Below, in pieces: positions 45,572-52,861 of a stretch of 64,000 nucleotides of DNA. Under the pieces are notes generated by a model. That model saw only the letters and a program-made list of their open reading frames with translations, had not been told where the DNA came from and did not search any database. The stretch covers positions 28,632 to 92,631 of the IMG/VR virus record IMGVR_UViG_3300021963_006415. One strand, written 5' to 3'. Numbering within the stretch: position 1 is the first letter of the stretch; each line of letters opens with the position of its first letter. Position numbers and translations under genes: made by a program. The stretch is from a virus.

Positions 45572-45682
45572 TTAATTTGTTATTAAAATAATTCCCAATG
45601 TTATTATTAATCCAATAATAGCATAAAAGGATACATCTTGTGAGAATTTAATTTGTTCTGGTCTTTTACCTTGATTTTCCAT
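45572..45682 (-). CDS. 36-residue single-span membrane peptide
   Basis: A short frame from ATG at 45682 to TAA at 45572-45574. The first 15 residues are polar (MENQGKRPEQIKFSQ), then DVSFYAIIGLIITLGIILIT forms one membrane helix that ends the protein. Its start is one base after the stop of the DUF2061 gene and its end is five bases before the deformylase ATG, exactly filling the gap in a tightly packed operon. No family is recognised. The close fit to the gap supports translation. Confidence 0.6.
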   Translation of the reverse strand: MENQGKRPEQIKFSQDVSFYAIIGLIITLGIILITN

Positions 45683-45683
45683 T

Positions 45684-45896
45684 TTATTTTTGCTTTTTTA
45701 ATCCGTATTTTATATATTGATACCAAACTCTTTCATGTAAAAAATAAATAATCGGTTTAAATAATAATTCACCAACTCCAACCATACCTGCCCACTTTAA
45801 TGGTAATCCGGCGGATAATGTTAGTGCAATCGTTGTAAGTGTACCAACAAATCTGTAACTAATACTTTTAGCTATGTGTCGCTTTACCTGTGGCAT
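45684..45896 (-). CDS. DUF2061 small membrane protein
   Basis: 70 residues. KRHIAKSISYRFVGTLTTIALTLSAG, then KWAGMVGVGELLFKPIIYFLHERVWY, is the DUF2061 signature with two membrane helices. DUF2061 proteins are of unknown function and, from what I recall, often accompany sulfate-activation genes. Its ATG lies inside the end of the nucleotidyltransferase-like gene (29-base overlap). Confidence 0.85.
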   Translation of the reverse strand: MPQVKRHIAKSISYRFVGTLTTIALTLSAGLPLKWAGMVGVGELLFKPIIYFLHERVWYQYIKYGLKKQK

Positions 45897-46233
45897 CTAT
45901 TTCTCCTTTTCTAATTTTAGTTCCGCTAATTTCTGCAATTTCTGTTGGTGGTTCGTGGTATATAACTTCATATCCAACACCTCTACCATAGTTTACACTT
46001 TCGATATCTGGAATAATTGATACAAATAGTTTATCCCAATTGTTTTGAAAAAATGTTTCGTTTTGTAACATAGTTAAAACTTCATGAGCTGATTTGGGGT
46101 TGTTCTCATCTTTTGGAACATCTCTAATTGCAACCCATACATTTTTTCCTTTATCCATTTGCTGGCGGATTAACCATTCATGTCCTTTATGCCAGTTCTG
46201 CCAACGGCCTATGAACAATGCGTACTTTTTCAT
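45868..46233 (-). CDS. Cytidylyltransferase-fold nucleotidyltransferase (NMN adenylyltransferase-like)
   Basis: 121 residues. GRWQNWHKGHEWLI (residues 9-22) contains the HxGH-type nucleotide-binding motif, and ISGTKIRKGE near the end corresponds to the ISSTxIR block. This places it in the nucleotidyltransferase superfamily that includes NadR/NadM and adenylylsulfate-related enzymes. It is shorter than bacterial NMN adenylyltransferases (about 165-180), a common state in phages. Substrate is uncertain: NMN or another small adenylate acceptor. It overlaps the UvsE gene end by 47 bases and DUF2061 by 29. Confidence 0.75.
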   Translation of the reverse strand: MKKYALFIGRWQNWHKGHEWLIRQQMDKGKNVWVAIRDVPKDENNPKSAHEVLTMLQNETFFQNNWDKLFVSIIPDIESVNYGRGVGYEVIYHEPPTEIAEISGTKIRKGEIDATGKATHS

Positions 46234-47131
46234 TTATATTTTTTTTTAAATAGGGTAATATGGCTAACTCTTTACCTTTAGCTTCTACCATAACATCGAT
46301 ATCTAATCCGTATGTATTTGGTAGTTTGTTAATGTATAATGAGTGAGCCTGTGGTTTTTCTTTTGGATTATTTTCGTGTAATGCTTTTGATTCCGAATAA
46401 TGAACTTCTTGTCTAATATCTTTAGGCCAAGTTGTAGCTGCTAACTTTAATGCTTGTTCTTCCGAAAGGTCACCCGTACAAAATTGGTGGTGATGATAGT
46501 CAAATACAATTGGAATGTTTGTTTTTTCGTGTATATACATTAAGTCTTTAACGGAATACATAGAAGCCTTGTCATCGTTTTCAATTGTAAGCCTATTTTG
46601 AACTGATTTGGAGAGTCTTTTGAAATTAGTGATAAATCTATCCATCGCACTCTTTTTATCTCCATAAACACCATTACAATGGATATTAATGTTATTGTAT
46701 GTGGTTTTAGATAATCCCATCATATCAAATATCTTACCATGTAGTTCTAAATCTGCAATTGCGTTAGTTACAACATTTTCATTTGGTGAAGTAAGTACAC
46801 AAAATGGGCCAGGGTGTGAATTTATACGCATTTCCCAAAACTTAGCGAAATCACCTGCTTTTTTGAGTTCTGATTTAATTTGTTTGTAGTCTTTGAGTTG
46901 GGTCAAATCAATATGGTCACCCCAAGGTATAATTGCGGAAGATAAACGGAAGAATTTGATACCATTCAATCGATTCCATTCTAAAATCTTAATAATATCA
47001 CTTGCATTAGCTAATGCCAGTTCGGAAACATAATCCAAACCCTTAGATTGAAAGGTTTTTTTAACCATTGTACGATTTGTAGAAACTTTCTTACCCATCG
47101 TCATATTAATACAAGCGTATCCTAAATTCAT
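46187..47131 (-). CDS. uvsE: UV damage endonuclease (UvsE/UVDE)
   Basis: 314 residues across the whole UVDE family length. NLGYACINM opens the protein, followed by NGIKFFRLSSAIIPWGDH, FWEMRINSHPGPFCVL, NIHCNGVYGDKKSAMDRF, RLTIENDDKASMYSVKDL, PIVFDYHHHQF and EVHYSESKALHENNP. These hold the His/Glu/Asp metal ligands of the TIM-barrel nuclease. It nicks DNA 5' of UV photoproducts, useful for a phage of surface waters. It is the first gene behind the TTTG-N20-TATATTTG promoter at 47154-47185, and its operon continues to the sigma factor. Confidence 0.93.
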   Translation of the reverse strand: MNLGYACINMTMGKKVSTNRTMVKKTFQSKGLDYVSELALANASDIIKILEWNRLNGIKFFRLSSAIIPWGDHIDLTQLKDYKQIKSELKKAGDFAKFWEMRINSHPGPFCVLTSPNENVVTNAIADLELHGKIFDMMGLSKTTYNNINIHCNGVYGDKKSAMDRFITNFKRLSKSVQNRLTIENDDKASMYSVKDLMYIHEKTNIPIVFDYHHHQFCTGDLSEEQALKLAATTWPKDIRQEVHYSESKALHENNPKEKPQAHSLYINKLPNTYGLDIDVMVEAKGKELAILPYLKKNINEKVRIVHRPLAELA

Positions 47132-47153
47132 ATTTAAAGTTTATTAGTTTTAT

Positions 47154-47185
47154 CAAATATAAACAAAAAATATGAAAAAACCAAA
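47154..47185 (-). promoter_or_regulatory. Bacteroidota-type promoter of uvsE-sigma operon
   Basis: TTTG (47185-47182), 20-base spacer, TATATTTG (47161-47154), then a 22-base gap to the uvsE ATG at 47131. It probably drives uvsE through the sigma factor and carbamoyltransferase. Confidence 0.75.
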
Positions 47186-47189
47186 TAAA

Positions 47190-48314
47190 TTAATATGTTT
47201 TTGTATTTTCTAGTCTCTCTCTTTCCTCTTTAGCGTACTTATCAGCTTCTCTACGTGAACCACCTTTGGTTGAAATCCAATAATTAACTGCTTTTGGATT
47301 ATTAATCCACATTTTTTTATTATTCCAAGGAAATTCGGGATGCATGTATTCTTCCCATTTTAAATCGGGTGTTTCTGATGTGGTTTGTTGGGATTTTTCC
47401 ACATTAACTACGTTTTCTTCCTCTAATGTTGATTTTTTTCCACTATCTTCGATATTTTGTGAAATATTTTCCACTATATCTTCTTTTTTATCGCCATACA
47501 CCTCATATAACCCCAATTTTTCATCATTTTCCATCATTTCTATCAGAGTTTCCTTTTGTTTACGTTTTTTATCGGAAATCAATCCGTTAAAAGCGATAAT
47601 TAAAGCAACCGCAAGTGGGTCAAACACCAAAACTATCAAAAATATGAAAAATTTCACTACTTGAGCCAATTCTACACCGAATGCTTCAGCAACAAATCTG
47701 AATCCACCCACTTCTTTCTCTATATCAATGTTTGCGTTCTTAATTTTGTTGATTTCTTCGTAATTTTTGTTATTTTCTTCAGTTAAAGCGTTGATTTTTG
47801 CCGAAATTGTAGTAATTTCTTTATCTGCATTACGAACCATTTGAGAAAGACGTGATGTTGAGCCATTTCTTTCAACAACTTTGGAAATATTTTGCTCTTG
47901 TGAGTTACGAATGTTTTGTTGATTGGTTAATTGAGTGGTATAACGAGCAATTTCACTCTCATTTTGCTTAATTTTTGTATCAAAAACGGCAATTTCTCTT
48001 TCAATCTGCATCAATTCGATGTTTTGTTGTTGAAAAGCGTTTGAAAGGTAACCAAAAATACCGGCAGATGTGATTAACATAAGAACACCAACGGAAATTG
48101 TTATGTACCATTTGTTAAATCCACTAATTTCATCCCATTTTTGCTTTAAATATGTAGCTGCAACTAACTTTGCCAGTTCTAATGCGGAAGCCATTATCAT
48201 CACCGATAGTGAAGCTCCGGCAAATAGTACACCTAACCCCGTTACGGAGAAGTAAGCCGCACATCCTGCGATAATTAGTGCGGATAGACCCACTAAAATT
48301 TTAAGCCAATTCAT
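47190..48314 (-). CDS. Membrane protein with four helices and coiled coil
   Basis: 374 residues. Predicted membrane helices lie at about residues 5-25, 30-52, 68-92 and 218-245 (KFFIFLIVLVFDPLAVALII). Between the third and fourth is a coiled coil of some 110 residues (YLSNAFQQQNIELMQIERE onward, ALTEENNKNYEEINKIKNAN). The C-terminal 120 residues are polar and end with WEEYMHPEFPWNNKKMWIN and a basic tail. No enzyme motif is present. It might be an inner-membrane protein used in exclusion or lysis control, but there is no specific evidence. Confidence 0.7.
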   Translation of the reverse strand: MNWLKILVGLSALIIAGCAAYFSVTGLGVLFAGASLSVMIMASALELAKLVAATYLKQKWDEISGFNKWYITISVGVLMLITSAGIFGYLSNAFQQQNIELMQIEREIAVFDTKIKQNESEIARYTTQLTNQQNIRNSQEQNISKVVERNGSTSRLSQMVRNADKEITTISAKINALTEENNKNYEEINKIKNANIDIEKEVGGFRFVAEAFGVELAQVVKFFIFLIVLVFDPLAVALIIAFNGLISDKKRKQKETLIEMMENDEKLGLYEVYGDKKEDIVENISQNIEDSGKKSTLEEENVVNVEKSQQTTSETPDLKWEEYMHPEFPWNNKKMWINNPKAVNYWISTKGGSRREADKYAKEERERLENTKTY

Positions 48315-48490
48315 TATCTTTCTATACTAATGATTTCTGAAATACGTTCAGTAACCGCTTTTGTATCCTTAATAACTCTATCAACCTCCGCTTGAGATAA
48401 TCGCATAGAACCATTCGAAACGTTTTCGATAATTCTAAGTTTAGCGGTTAAAACCTCTAATAAATTTATTACTTTTTCTTTGTAAACCAT
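48314..48490 (-). CDS. Small helical hypothetical protein
   Basis: 58 residues from ATG at 48490 (MVYKEKVINLLEVLTAKLRI), ending in SEIISIER. An upstream ATG at 48529 would lie within the hairpin at 48518-48540, so I choose the inner start. The sequence is two amphipathic helices, rich in Leu, Ile and charged residues. Its end overlaps the start of the membrane protein gene by one base. A TATATTTG-type promoter lies 53 bases upstream. No family is recognised. Confidence 0.6.
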   Translation of the reverse strand: MVYKEKVINLLEVLTAKLRIIENVSNGSMRLSQAEVDRVIKDTKAVTERISEIISIER

Positions 48491-48510
48491 AATAATAAGT
48501 ATTTTTAAAT

Positions 48511-48540
48511 AAAAAAAGGTGGTAAGCACTTCTTACCACC
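48511..48540 (-). terminator. Rho-independent terminator after hsp20
   Basis: Perfect nine-base stem GGTGGTAAG (48518-48526) with CTTACCACC (48532-48540), five-base loop, then seven T on the minus strand (48511-48517). It lies 27 bases after the hsp20 stop. Confidence 0.9.
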
Positions 48541-48543
48541 TTC

Positions 48544-48575
48544 CAAATATACACAAAAAAATCAAATTAACCAAC
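48544..48575 (-). promoter_or_regulatory. Bacteroidota-type promoter overlapping a terminator
   Basis: GTTG (48575-48572), 20-base spacer and TATATTTG (48551-48544). The start would fall at the edge of the hsp20 terminator hairpin (48518-48540), upstream of the 58-residue gene. Confidence 0.6.
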
Positions 48576-48965
48576 TTTTATGGAAACTTTTTTGGGTTTA
48601 GATTCTTCTCTTTTATCTACCACCAATGTAAGAATACCATTTTTAAATTCTGCTTTGGCGCTTCTACCATCTAAATCTTTTCCTAATGTAATTCTATCAT
48701 CGATGTTAGCTACTAACTCATCAAATGGAGTTTTTTCATCTTTGGTTTCCCTCTTTGCTTTGATTTCAATCTTATCTTCATAACAATTGATTTCAATGTT
48801 TTTAGGGTCATGTCCTAATACTGATAAAGCTATGTGAGCCTTTTCATCTTTTACATCGACCGCAAATTTAGAAGGAACGAATGTTCTCGAATGTGTTTCC
48901 CAAAGCGGTTTGTTATCCGCTACTAATAATTTCTCAACGAATTTGTCAAAATCTGAATAAAACAT
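48567..48965 (-). CDS. Hsp20/alpha-crystallin small heat shock protein
   Basis: 132 residues. After a short N-terminal arm (MFYSDFDKFVEKLLVADNK) comes the alpha-crystallin domain: FAVDVKDEKAHIALSVLG, PKNIEINCYEDKIEIKAKR, DEKTPFDELVANIDDRITL, and AEFKNGILTLVVDKREESK with the conserved A-x-x-x-(N/D)-G-(V/I)-L motif. It ends in VSIKVG, an I-x-V-type tail used in oligomerisation. It is an ATP-independent chaperone; related genes occur in many T4-like marine phages. It is followed by a strong terminator at 48511-48540. Confidence 0.92.
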   Translation of the reverse strand: MFYSDFDKFVEKLLVADNKPLWETHSRTFVPSKFAVDVKDEKAHIALSVLGHDPKNIEINCYEDKIEIKAKRETKDEKTPFDELVANIDDRITLGKDLDGRSAKAEFKNGILTLVVDKREESKPKKVSIKVG

Positions 48966-49027
48966 AATTTATAATTTTTAAGTTAAACAATATACCCTAT
49001 ATGTTCAACTTTTATACCAACCCCTAT

Positions 49028-49071
49028 TTTGTAACAATTTACTGACAAAATTACATTAACTTTGTTACAAA
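49028..49071. promoter_or_regulatory. Inverted repeat upstream of hsp20
   Basis: Perfect ten-base inverted repeat TTTGTAACAA (49028-49037) and TTGTTACAAA (49062-49071) with a 24-base spacer that contains TAATTTTG on the minus strand (49053-49046). A TATATTG box (48994-48988) lies nearer the hsp20 ATG. It could be an operator for hsp20 or the end of the HD gene transcript. Confidence 0.4.
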
Positions 49072-49088
49072 TCGGAAAATTAGTCAGA

Positions 49089-49736
49089 TTAGATTTCGTT
49101 ACTTTGAGATTCTATTACTGTAGAGATATGGTCTGCCCAATGCATTATGTAAGGGATTTTATACTTCATCCTTTTACTAATATCAAACACCTTTAGATAT
49201 TTCATATTGTCCTCATCGTATAATCCATCGGTTAGTTTCATACCAAAATATTCTGCTTCTGAAAAGGTTATACTATATTGTTGTAAAACAAATATAGTTC
49301 TATCGGTATGAGTCATATGATGTAATTCAGGATTAGCTGCATATACTTTACCTTGATTCTTAATATGCCAATCTGAAGGATTTGGTATATAGTATGGTTT
49401 ATTTTTTAAACCTAACTTACCTAAGTCGTGATGTAGTGCTACAAATATCAATTCTTCGTCTGTAAAATCTACTTTACCGCCTAACTGAATAAATAATTCT
49501 TTAACTTTAAGTGCGTTTTTACAAACATTGAAAATATGGTCAATGTATCCGCCTGTATAACAATTATGATAACCGGCATTACCACTAGCTGGAGCAATTG
49601 CAAGATTTGGTCCTAACTCTCCTTCTGAATACATATGAAGAAGTTTCTCCAATCTATCACCTGTAAAATATTTTTTGATAATGGCAATAAACCTCTCGTA
49701 ATTGTCTTTCAGTTCTTTTTCTGTCTTTTGTTTCAT
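49089..49736 (-). CDS. HD-domain phosphohydrolase
   Basis: 215 residues. GGYIDHIFNVCKNAL (His67), ALHHDLGKLGL (His103-Asp104) and MHWADHIST near residue 200 give the H...HD...D ligand set of HD hydrolases. Members cleave phosphate from nucleotides or cyclic nucleotides. The substrate here is unknown; phage forms may adjust nucleotide pools or remove host alarm signals. A TTTG-N20-TATATTTG promoter lies at 49816-49847, implying a leader of about 75 bases. Downstream it is followed by the intergenic inverted repeat at 49028-49071. Confidence 0.85.
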   Translation of the reverse strand: MKQKTEKELKDNYERFIAIIKKYFTGDRLEKLLHMYSEGELGPNLAIAPASGNAGYHNCYTGGYIDHIFNVCKNALKVKELFIQLGGKVDFTDEELIFVALHHDLGKLGLKNKPYYIPNPSDWHIKNQGKVYAANPELHHMTHTDRTIFVLQQYSITFSEAEYFGMKLTDGLYDEDNMKYLKVFDISKRMKYKIPYIMHWADHISTVIESQSNEI

Positions 49737-49815
49737 ATTCTATTTTTTAAGTTTTATTTTTAATCTTTTAGTGCTTATGTACTGTCTGCTTTAAAGTAAT
49801 AATAAAAAGATACCT

Positions 49816-49847
49816 CAAATATACAAAAATTTTTTCAAATTTCCAAA
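49816..49847 (-). promoter_or_regulatory. Bacteroidota-type promoter of HD hydrolase gene
   Basis: TTTG (49847-49844), 20-base spacer, TATATTTG (49823-49816). The ATG is at 49736, so a leader of about 75 bases would result; I see no strong riboswitch-like structure in it. Confidence 0.75.
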
Positions 49848-50171
49848 TTAATACAGGTCTTTTTTTGTTAAAATTTTATAAAGTATCTCTACTTCCTCTT
49901 CTGTGGTTAATTCGGGAAGGTCTTCATCGAATAATCGCATAGTATAAAGGGTAATACCCTCCTCCGATTCAAACTCTGTAGACTCGGATGACCATAATGA
50001 TGGTATTGATTCTAAATTATTTTCTAATTCTTGCTGTGATACATCGATAAGCGGTATGATGTAGTAATGGTAGGTATCTTCTAAATTTTCATCCTTTACT
50101 TCTAATTTAATGCAAGGATTCCACTTAGTAAAGCTAACGTCTGTTATCGGAGTTTCTGGTACAATTATCAT
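49848..50171 (-). CDS. Acidic hypothetical protein
   Basis: 107 residues, strongly acidic (runs such as FDEDLPELTTEEEVEILY and SSESTEFESEEGITLY). Secondary structure looks like beta strands followed by a C-terminal helix. No family is recognised. Its ATG at 50171 lies only five bases after the TATATTTG box at 50177-50184, so the transcript would be essentially leaderless. Small acidic early phage proteins can be inhibitors or DNA mimics, but nothing here proves that. Confidence 0.65.
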   Translation of the reverse strand: MIIVPETPITDVSFTKWNPCIKLEVKDENLEDTYHYYIIPLIDVSQQELENNLESIPSLWSSESTEFESEEGITLYTMRLFDEDLPELTTEEEVEILYKILTKKDLY

Positions 50172-50176
50172 AATAC

Positions 50177-50208
50177 CAAATATATGTAAAAAATTTTAAA
50201 ATAACAAA
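50177..50208 (-). promoter_or_regulatory. Bacteroidota-type promoter of acidic-protein gene
   Basis: TTTG (50208-50205), 20-base spacer, TATATTTG (50184-50177), with the ATG at 50171 only five bases later. The layout predicts a leaderless or nearly leaderless transcript. Confidence 0.75.
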
Positions 50209-50209
50209 T

Positions 50210-50899
50210 TTAAATTAGATTAAATAACTCTGGTCTTTTATTTTTTAGTTCATTTAATTGTTCTTTTGTTAAATCCATATGTGTAAAGTCTGTTTCTTTA
50301 CTAAATAAAAACTTAAATCCTTTTATATTTTTATAATTTAAAAATAAATCATATATAAAATTACGATAAACAATATCAGGTTTAAAATTATAAACACCTC
50401 TAATTTGATTTATAAATCCATCTTTAGATATAACAACAACAACTCTACTATAATTAGAATTATCTATATCATATTCTCTAAGCTCTAAAAAATTTTGATA
50501 TGAATTCACTCTTCCACAATTATTCATTCTAAAAACCATTTCGGAACTATAATAGCAATTCAAATCAACCCAATATAATCCTATATTGTTTTTTCTATAA
50601 TCAAACAAAATATTATTATTTTCTATATAATTTTTTGATGTGTAAACTAATTTATTATTAATAACCCAATCTTTGTATAATTCTATTATATCGTTAATAG
50701 ATAATAACTCTAAGCCACCATATTTACCATTATTAACAAAATCTATATAATTTACAATTGGATAAACTATATCCGATACATATTTTGTTGATTTATGTGA
50801 TAGAGATATATTATCCGATTCAATTTTTTTTATAACGAAATCAGAATGCCTGTCGAAATGCGTTTTAATGTATTCTATATTTCTTATTATAGATGCCAT
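50210..50899 (-). CDS. Hypothetical protein, end of modification cassette
   Basis: 229 residues, very AT-rich, no recognised family. It contains GLYWVDLNCYYSSEMVFRMNNCGRVNSYQNFLELR and a later DGFINQIRGVYNFKP segment; the helical end carries TKEQLNELKNKRPELFNLI. The RMNNCGR segment with surrounding Tyr/Trp might be an active-site loop, which is speculation. It overlaps the upstream SGNH gene by one base and is the last gene of the cassette before an early promoter. Confidence 0.65.
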   Translation of the reverse strand: MASIIRNIEYIKTHFDRHSDFVIKKIESDNISLSHKSTKYVSDIVYPIVNYIDFVNNGKYGGLELLSINDIIELYKDWVINNKLVYTSKNYIENNNILFDYRKNNIGLYWVDLNCYYSSEMVFRMNNCGRVNSYQNFLELREYDIDNSNYSRVVVVISKDGFINQIRGVYNFKPDIVYRNFIYDLFLNYKNIKGFKFLFSKETDFTHMDLTKEQLNELKNKRPELFNLI

Positions 50900-51558
50900 T
50901 ATATTATTTTTTTATTATCAATTAATGAGTATAAAAAATGTGCAAAATTTAAATGACCATTAAATGAAAAGTGTGTATCCTTTATTAAACCATTCGTATG
51001 CTTATATATTGTTTCAAATGATGCGTATAGCTCATCATCATCTTCTAAAGACCATATGTAGCAAAACTTAACTTTGGTTTCGCTTAATAATCTTTTTTTT
51101 ATAAAATCAAATCTTTTTTTGTGTCTGTTTTTATAAAAAATATCATTTGAAAAATAATATTGAAAATTTAATATTGTTTCTATTTTATCTTTATCATTTA
51201 TACAATCTTTGTTCAAAATATTTTTAGCACCTTCATATGCTGATAATATGTGATGTATGTTATCATCAATAGGAACATCAATTCTTCCATATAAGGTTGT
51301 ATTTATTATAACAATATCATTATTTTGGATGGAATCAAAATTATCAATTATACTATCGAATATGTAGTCATTAGAAGCTCCATTTTTTCCAAAATTTTTA
51401 ACATCATAATTTAATAAATTACCTAAATGATTTGGCCAAATATCATCACCTTTATTCTTATATAAAGAATACTTCACACTAACATCGGATTTACAATTTA
51501 TATTACAACCATGACCAAATGTCATAGAATCTCCAAAAGTCCAAAGCACAGTACTCAT
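50899..51558 (-). CDS. SGNH/GDSL hydrolase-like protein
   Basis: 219 residues. The N-terminus has VLWTFGDSMTFGHGCN, a GDS block with candidate nucleophile Ser11. GKNGASNDYIFDSII is the Asn-containing block and DTHFSFNGHLNFAHFL near the end gives the Asp-x-His pair. It is a paralogue of the truncated gene at 1-624. SGNH proteins act as esterases, acetylhydrolases or acyltransferases on glycans. Its ATG overlaps the FkbM-type methyltransferase stop by four bases. Confidence 0.8.
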   Translation of the reverse strand: MSTVLWTFGDSMTFGHGCNINCKSDVSVKYSLYKNKGDDIWPNHLGNLLNYDVKNFGKNGASNDYIFDSIIDNFDSIQNNDIVIINTTLYGRIDVPIDDNIHHILSAYEGAKNILNKDCINDKDKIETILNFQYYFSNDIFYKNRHKKRFDFIKKRLLSETKVKFCYIWSLEDDDELYASFETIYKHTNGLIKDTHFSFNGHLNFAHFLYSLIDNKKII

Positions 51559-52166
51559 ATGAATCTTTTAATATTTTTTTTACAAAATTGAACATCTATA
51601 TCATATCTTTTTAAACTCTTTTTAAATAATTGTATTTCTGATGAATTGATTATATCGAAATCATTTTCTTTTAAAAAATTTATTACATCATCTATATAAT
51701 TAAAACTATTTAAATATAAATCTTCAAATAAAGATACTTCTACCTTGCCTCTTTTTATTATTGATATTTTTTCTCCAAATGATTTTAAAATTTTAAAATC
51801 CTCACCTTGAGCATCGCAATGAAAATAATCTACATAATTAATTTTATTTTGATTTAAAAACGCATCCATTCTTATAACATCTACCAATATTTTATCTACA
51901 TACTTTATTTTACTATTTTGATTAGCAAATTGAGTTAATTGATTTAAAGAAGAAGATAATCCATCACTTGCTAAATTAAAAAAGGAAGTTCCGTTAAAAT
52001 CACTAACCGCTTTTTCTATTATATTAACATTCTTATATCTTTTAAATTTGTTTTTTAATAAATTAGCATATATTGGATTTGGTTCAAAACACCAAACGTT
52101 TGCATTATCTAAAAAACCAATTGTGTGGCTTCCATCATTAGAGCCTATTTCAATTATATTTTTCAT
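51555..52166 (-). CDS. FkbM-type SAM-dependent methyltransferase
   Basis: 203 residues. NIIEIGSNDGSHTIGFL is the SAM-binding glycine motif; VWCFEPNPIYANLLKNKF, VNIIEKAVSDFNGTSFFN and VIRMDAFL...DYFHCDAQGEDFKILKSF follow the FkbM family pattern (E-P, A-x-x, D-x-x-G-x-E). FkbM enzymes O-methylate sugars and polyketides, so a glycan acceptor is likely. It overlaps both neighbours by four bases, a sign of translational coupling. It ends in KRFI. Confidence 0.85.
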   Translation of the reverse strand: MKNIIEIGSNDGSHTIGFLDNANVWCFEPNPIYANLLKNKFKRYKNVNIIEKAVSDFNGTSFFNLASDGLSSSLNQLTQFANQNSKIKYVDKILVDVIRMDAFLNQNKINYVDYFHCDAQGEDFKILKSFGEKISIIKRGKVEVSLFEDLYLNSFNYIDDVINFLKENDFDIINSSEIQLFKKSLKRYDIDVQFCKKNIKRFI

Positions 52167-52861
52167 ATCAGTTTTCCGGATTTAAATAAATGCCTATTCA
52201 ACATTTTTTCAGCCATATGATATACTCCATTTTTTTCTAAATTATCATAAGATGGGTTACTATCAAATAAATAATTAATATTATTAAAATATAAATTAAT
52301 GTATTGTTGATTTAATGTAATTGGTGGAACACCATTGTACCTTTCAATAAAAAAATCATAATTCTTGTCTATAATTTTCAACACATCAGAATAAGATTTA
52401 TTAACGTTTAAATAATCATTAGTCGCCACTATACACGTGTTATTTAATTCGTTAAATTTTAGAGGGATGTTAGAATAACGTTTATATATTTCAGTAAAAT
52501 GCTCTGTTTGGGTTTCACTTAAAGGATGTTTGTAACCTAAGTTCAGTTTATCACCATCTACGATGTTCATTAATTTACTAAAATCTTCAACTAATAAATC
52601 ATTATCTAAATGTATAAATGGAAAATCAATTGTGGATAATACTTTTAATTTAGGATATGACCATAACGCGTTTCGATTATATTTTTCATCTATCTCAAAT
52701 TTAATCCATTTATATTTTAGACCCACCTGTTCGAAATAATCTTTATCGGAATATATCAAAGGAATGATGTTTTGACTATTTAAATTTTCAATAGAGTATT
52801 TTAAATATATTTCAGTAGTTTGTTTAAGTCTAATTGGTAAATATGTAAATACAACTTGCAT
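52163..52861 (-). CDS. GT-A-like glycosyltransferase (HLDND type)
   Basis: 232 residues. FPFIHLDNDLLVEDFSKL near residue 80 holds a D-x-D site, and VYHMAEKMLNRHLFKSG lies at the end. The N-terminus QVVFTYLPIRLKQTTEIYLKYSIENL resembles GT-A-like nucleotide-sugar enzymes that start with an 'S.......Y...' helix. Donor and acceptor are unknown. It overlaps the downstream methyltransferase by four bases and the upstream gene by one. Confidence 0.7.
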   Translation of the reverse strand: MQVVFTYLPIRLKQTTEIYLKYSIENLNSQNIIPLIYSDKDYFEQVGLKYKWIKFEIDEKYNRNALWSYPKLKVLSTIDFPFIHLDNDLLVEDFSKLMNIVDGDKLNLGYKHPLSETQTEHFTEIYKRYSNIPLKFNELNNTCIVATNDYLNVNKSYSDVLKIIDKNYDFFIERYNGVPPITLNQQYINLYFNNINYLFDSNPSYDNLEKNGVYHMAEKMLNRHLFKSGKLI

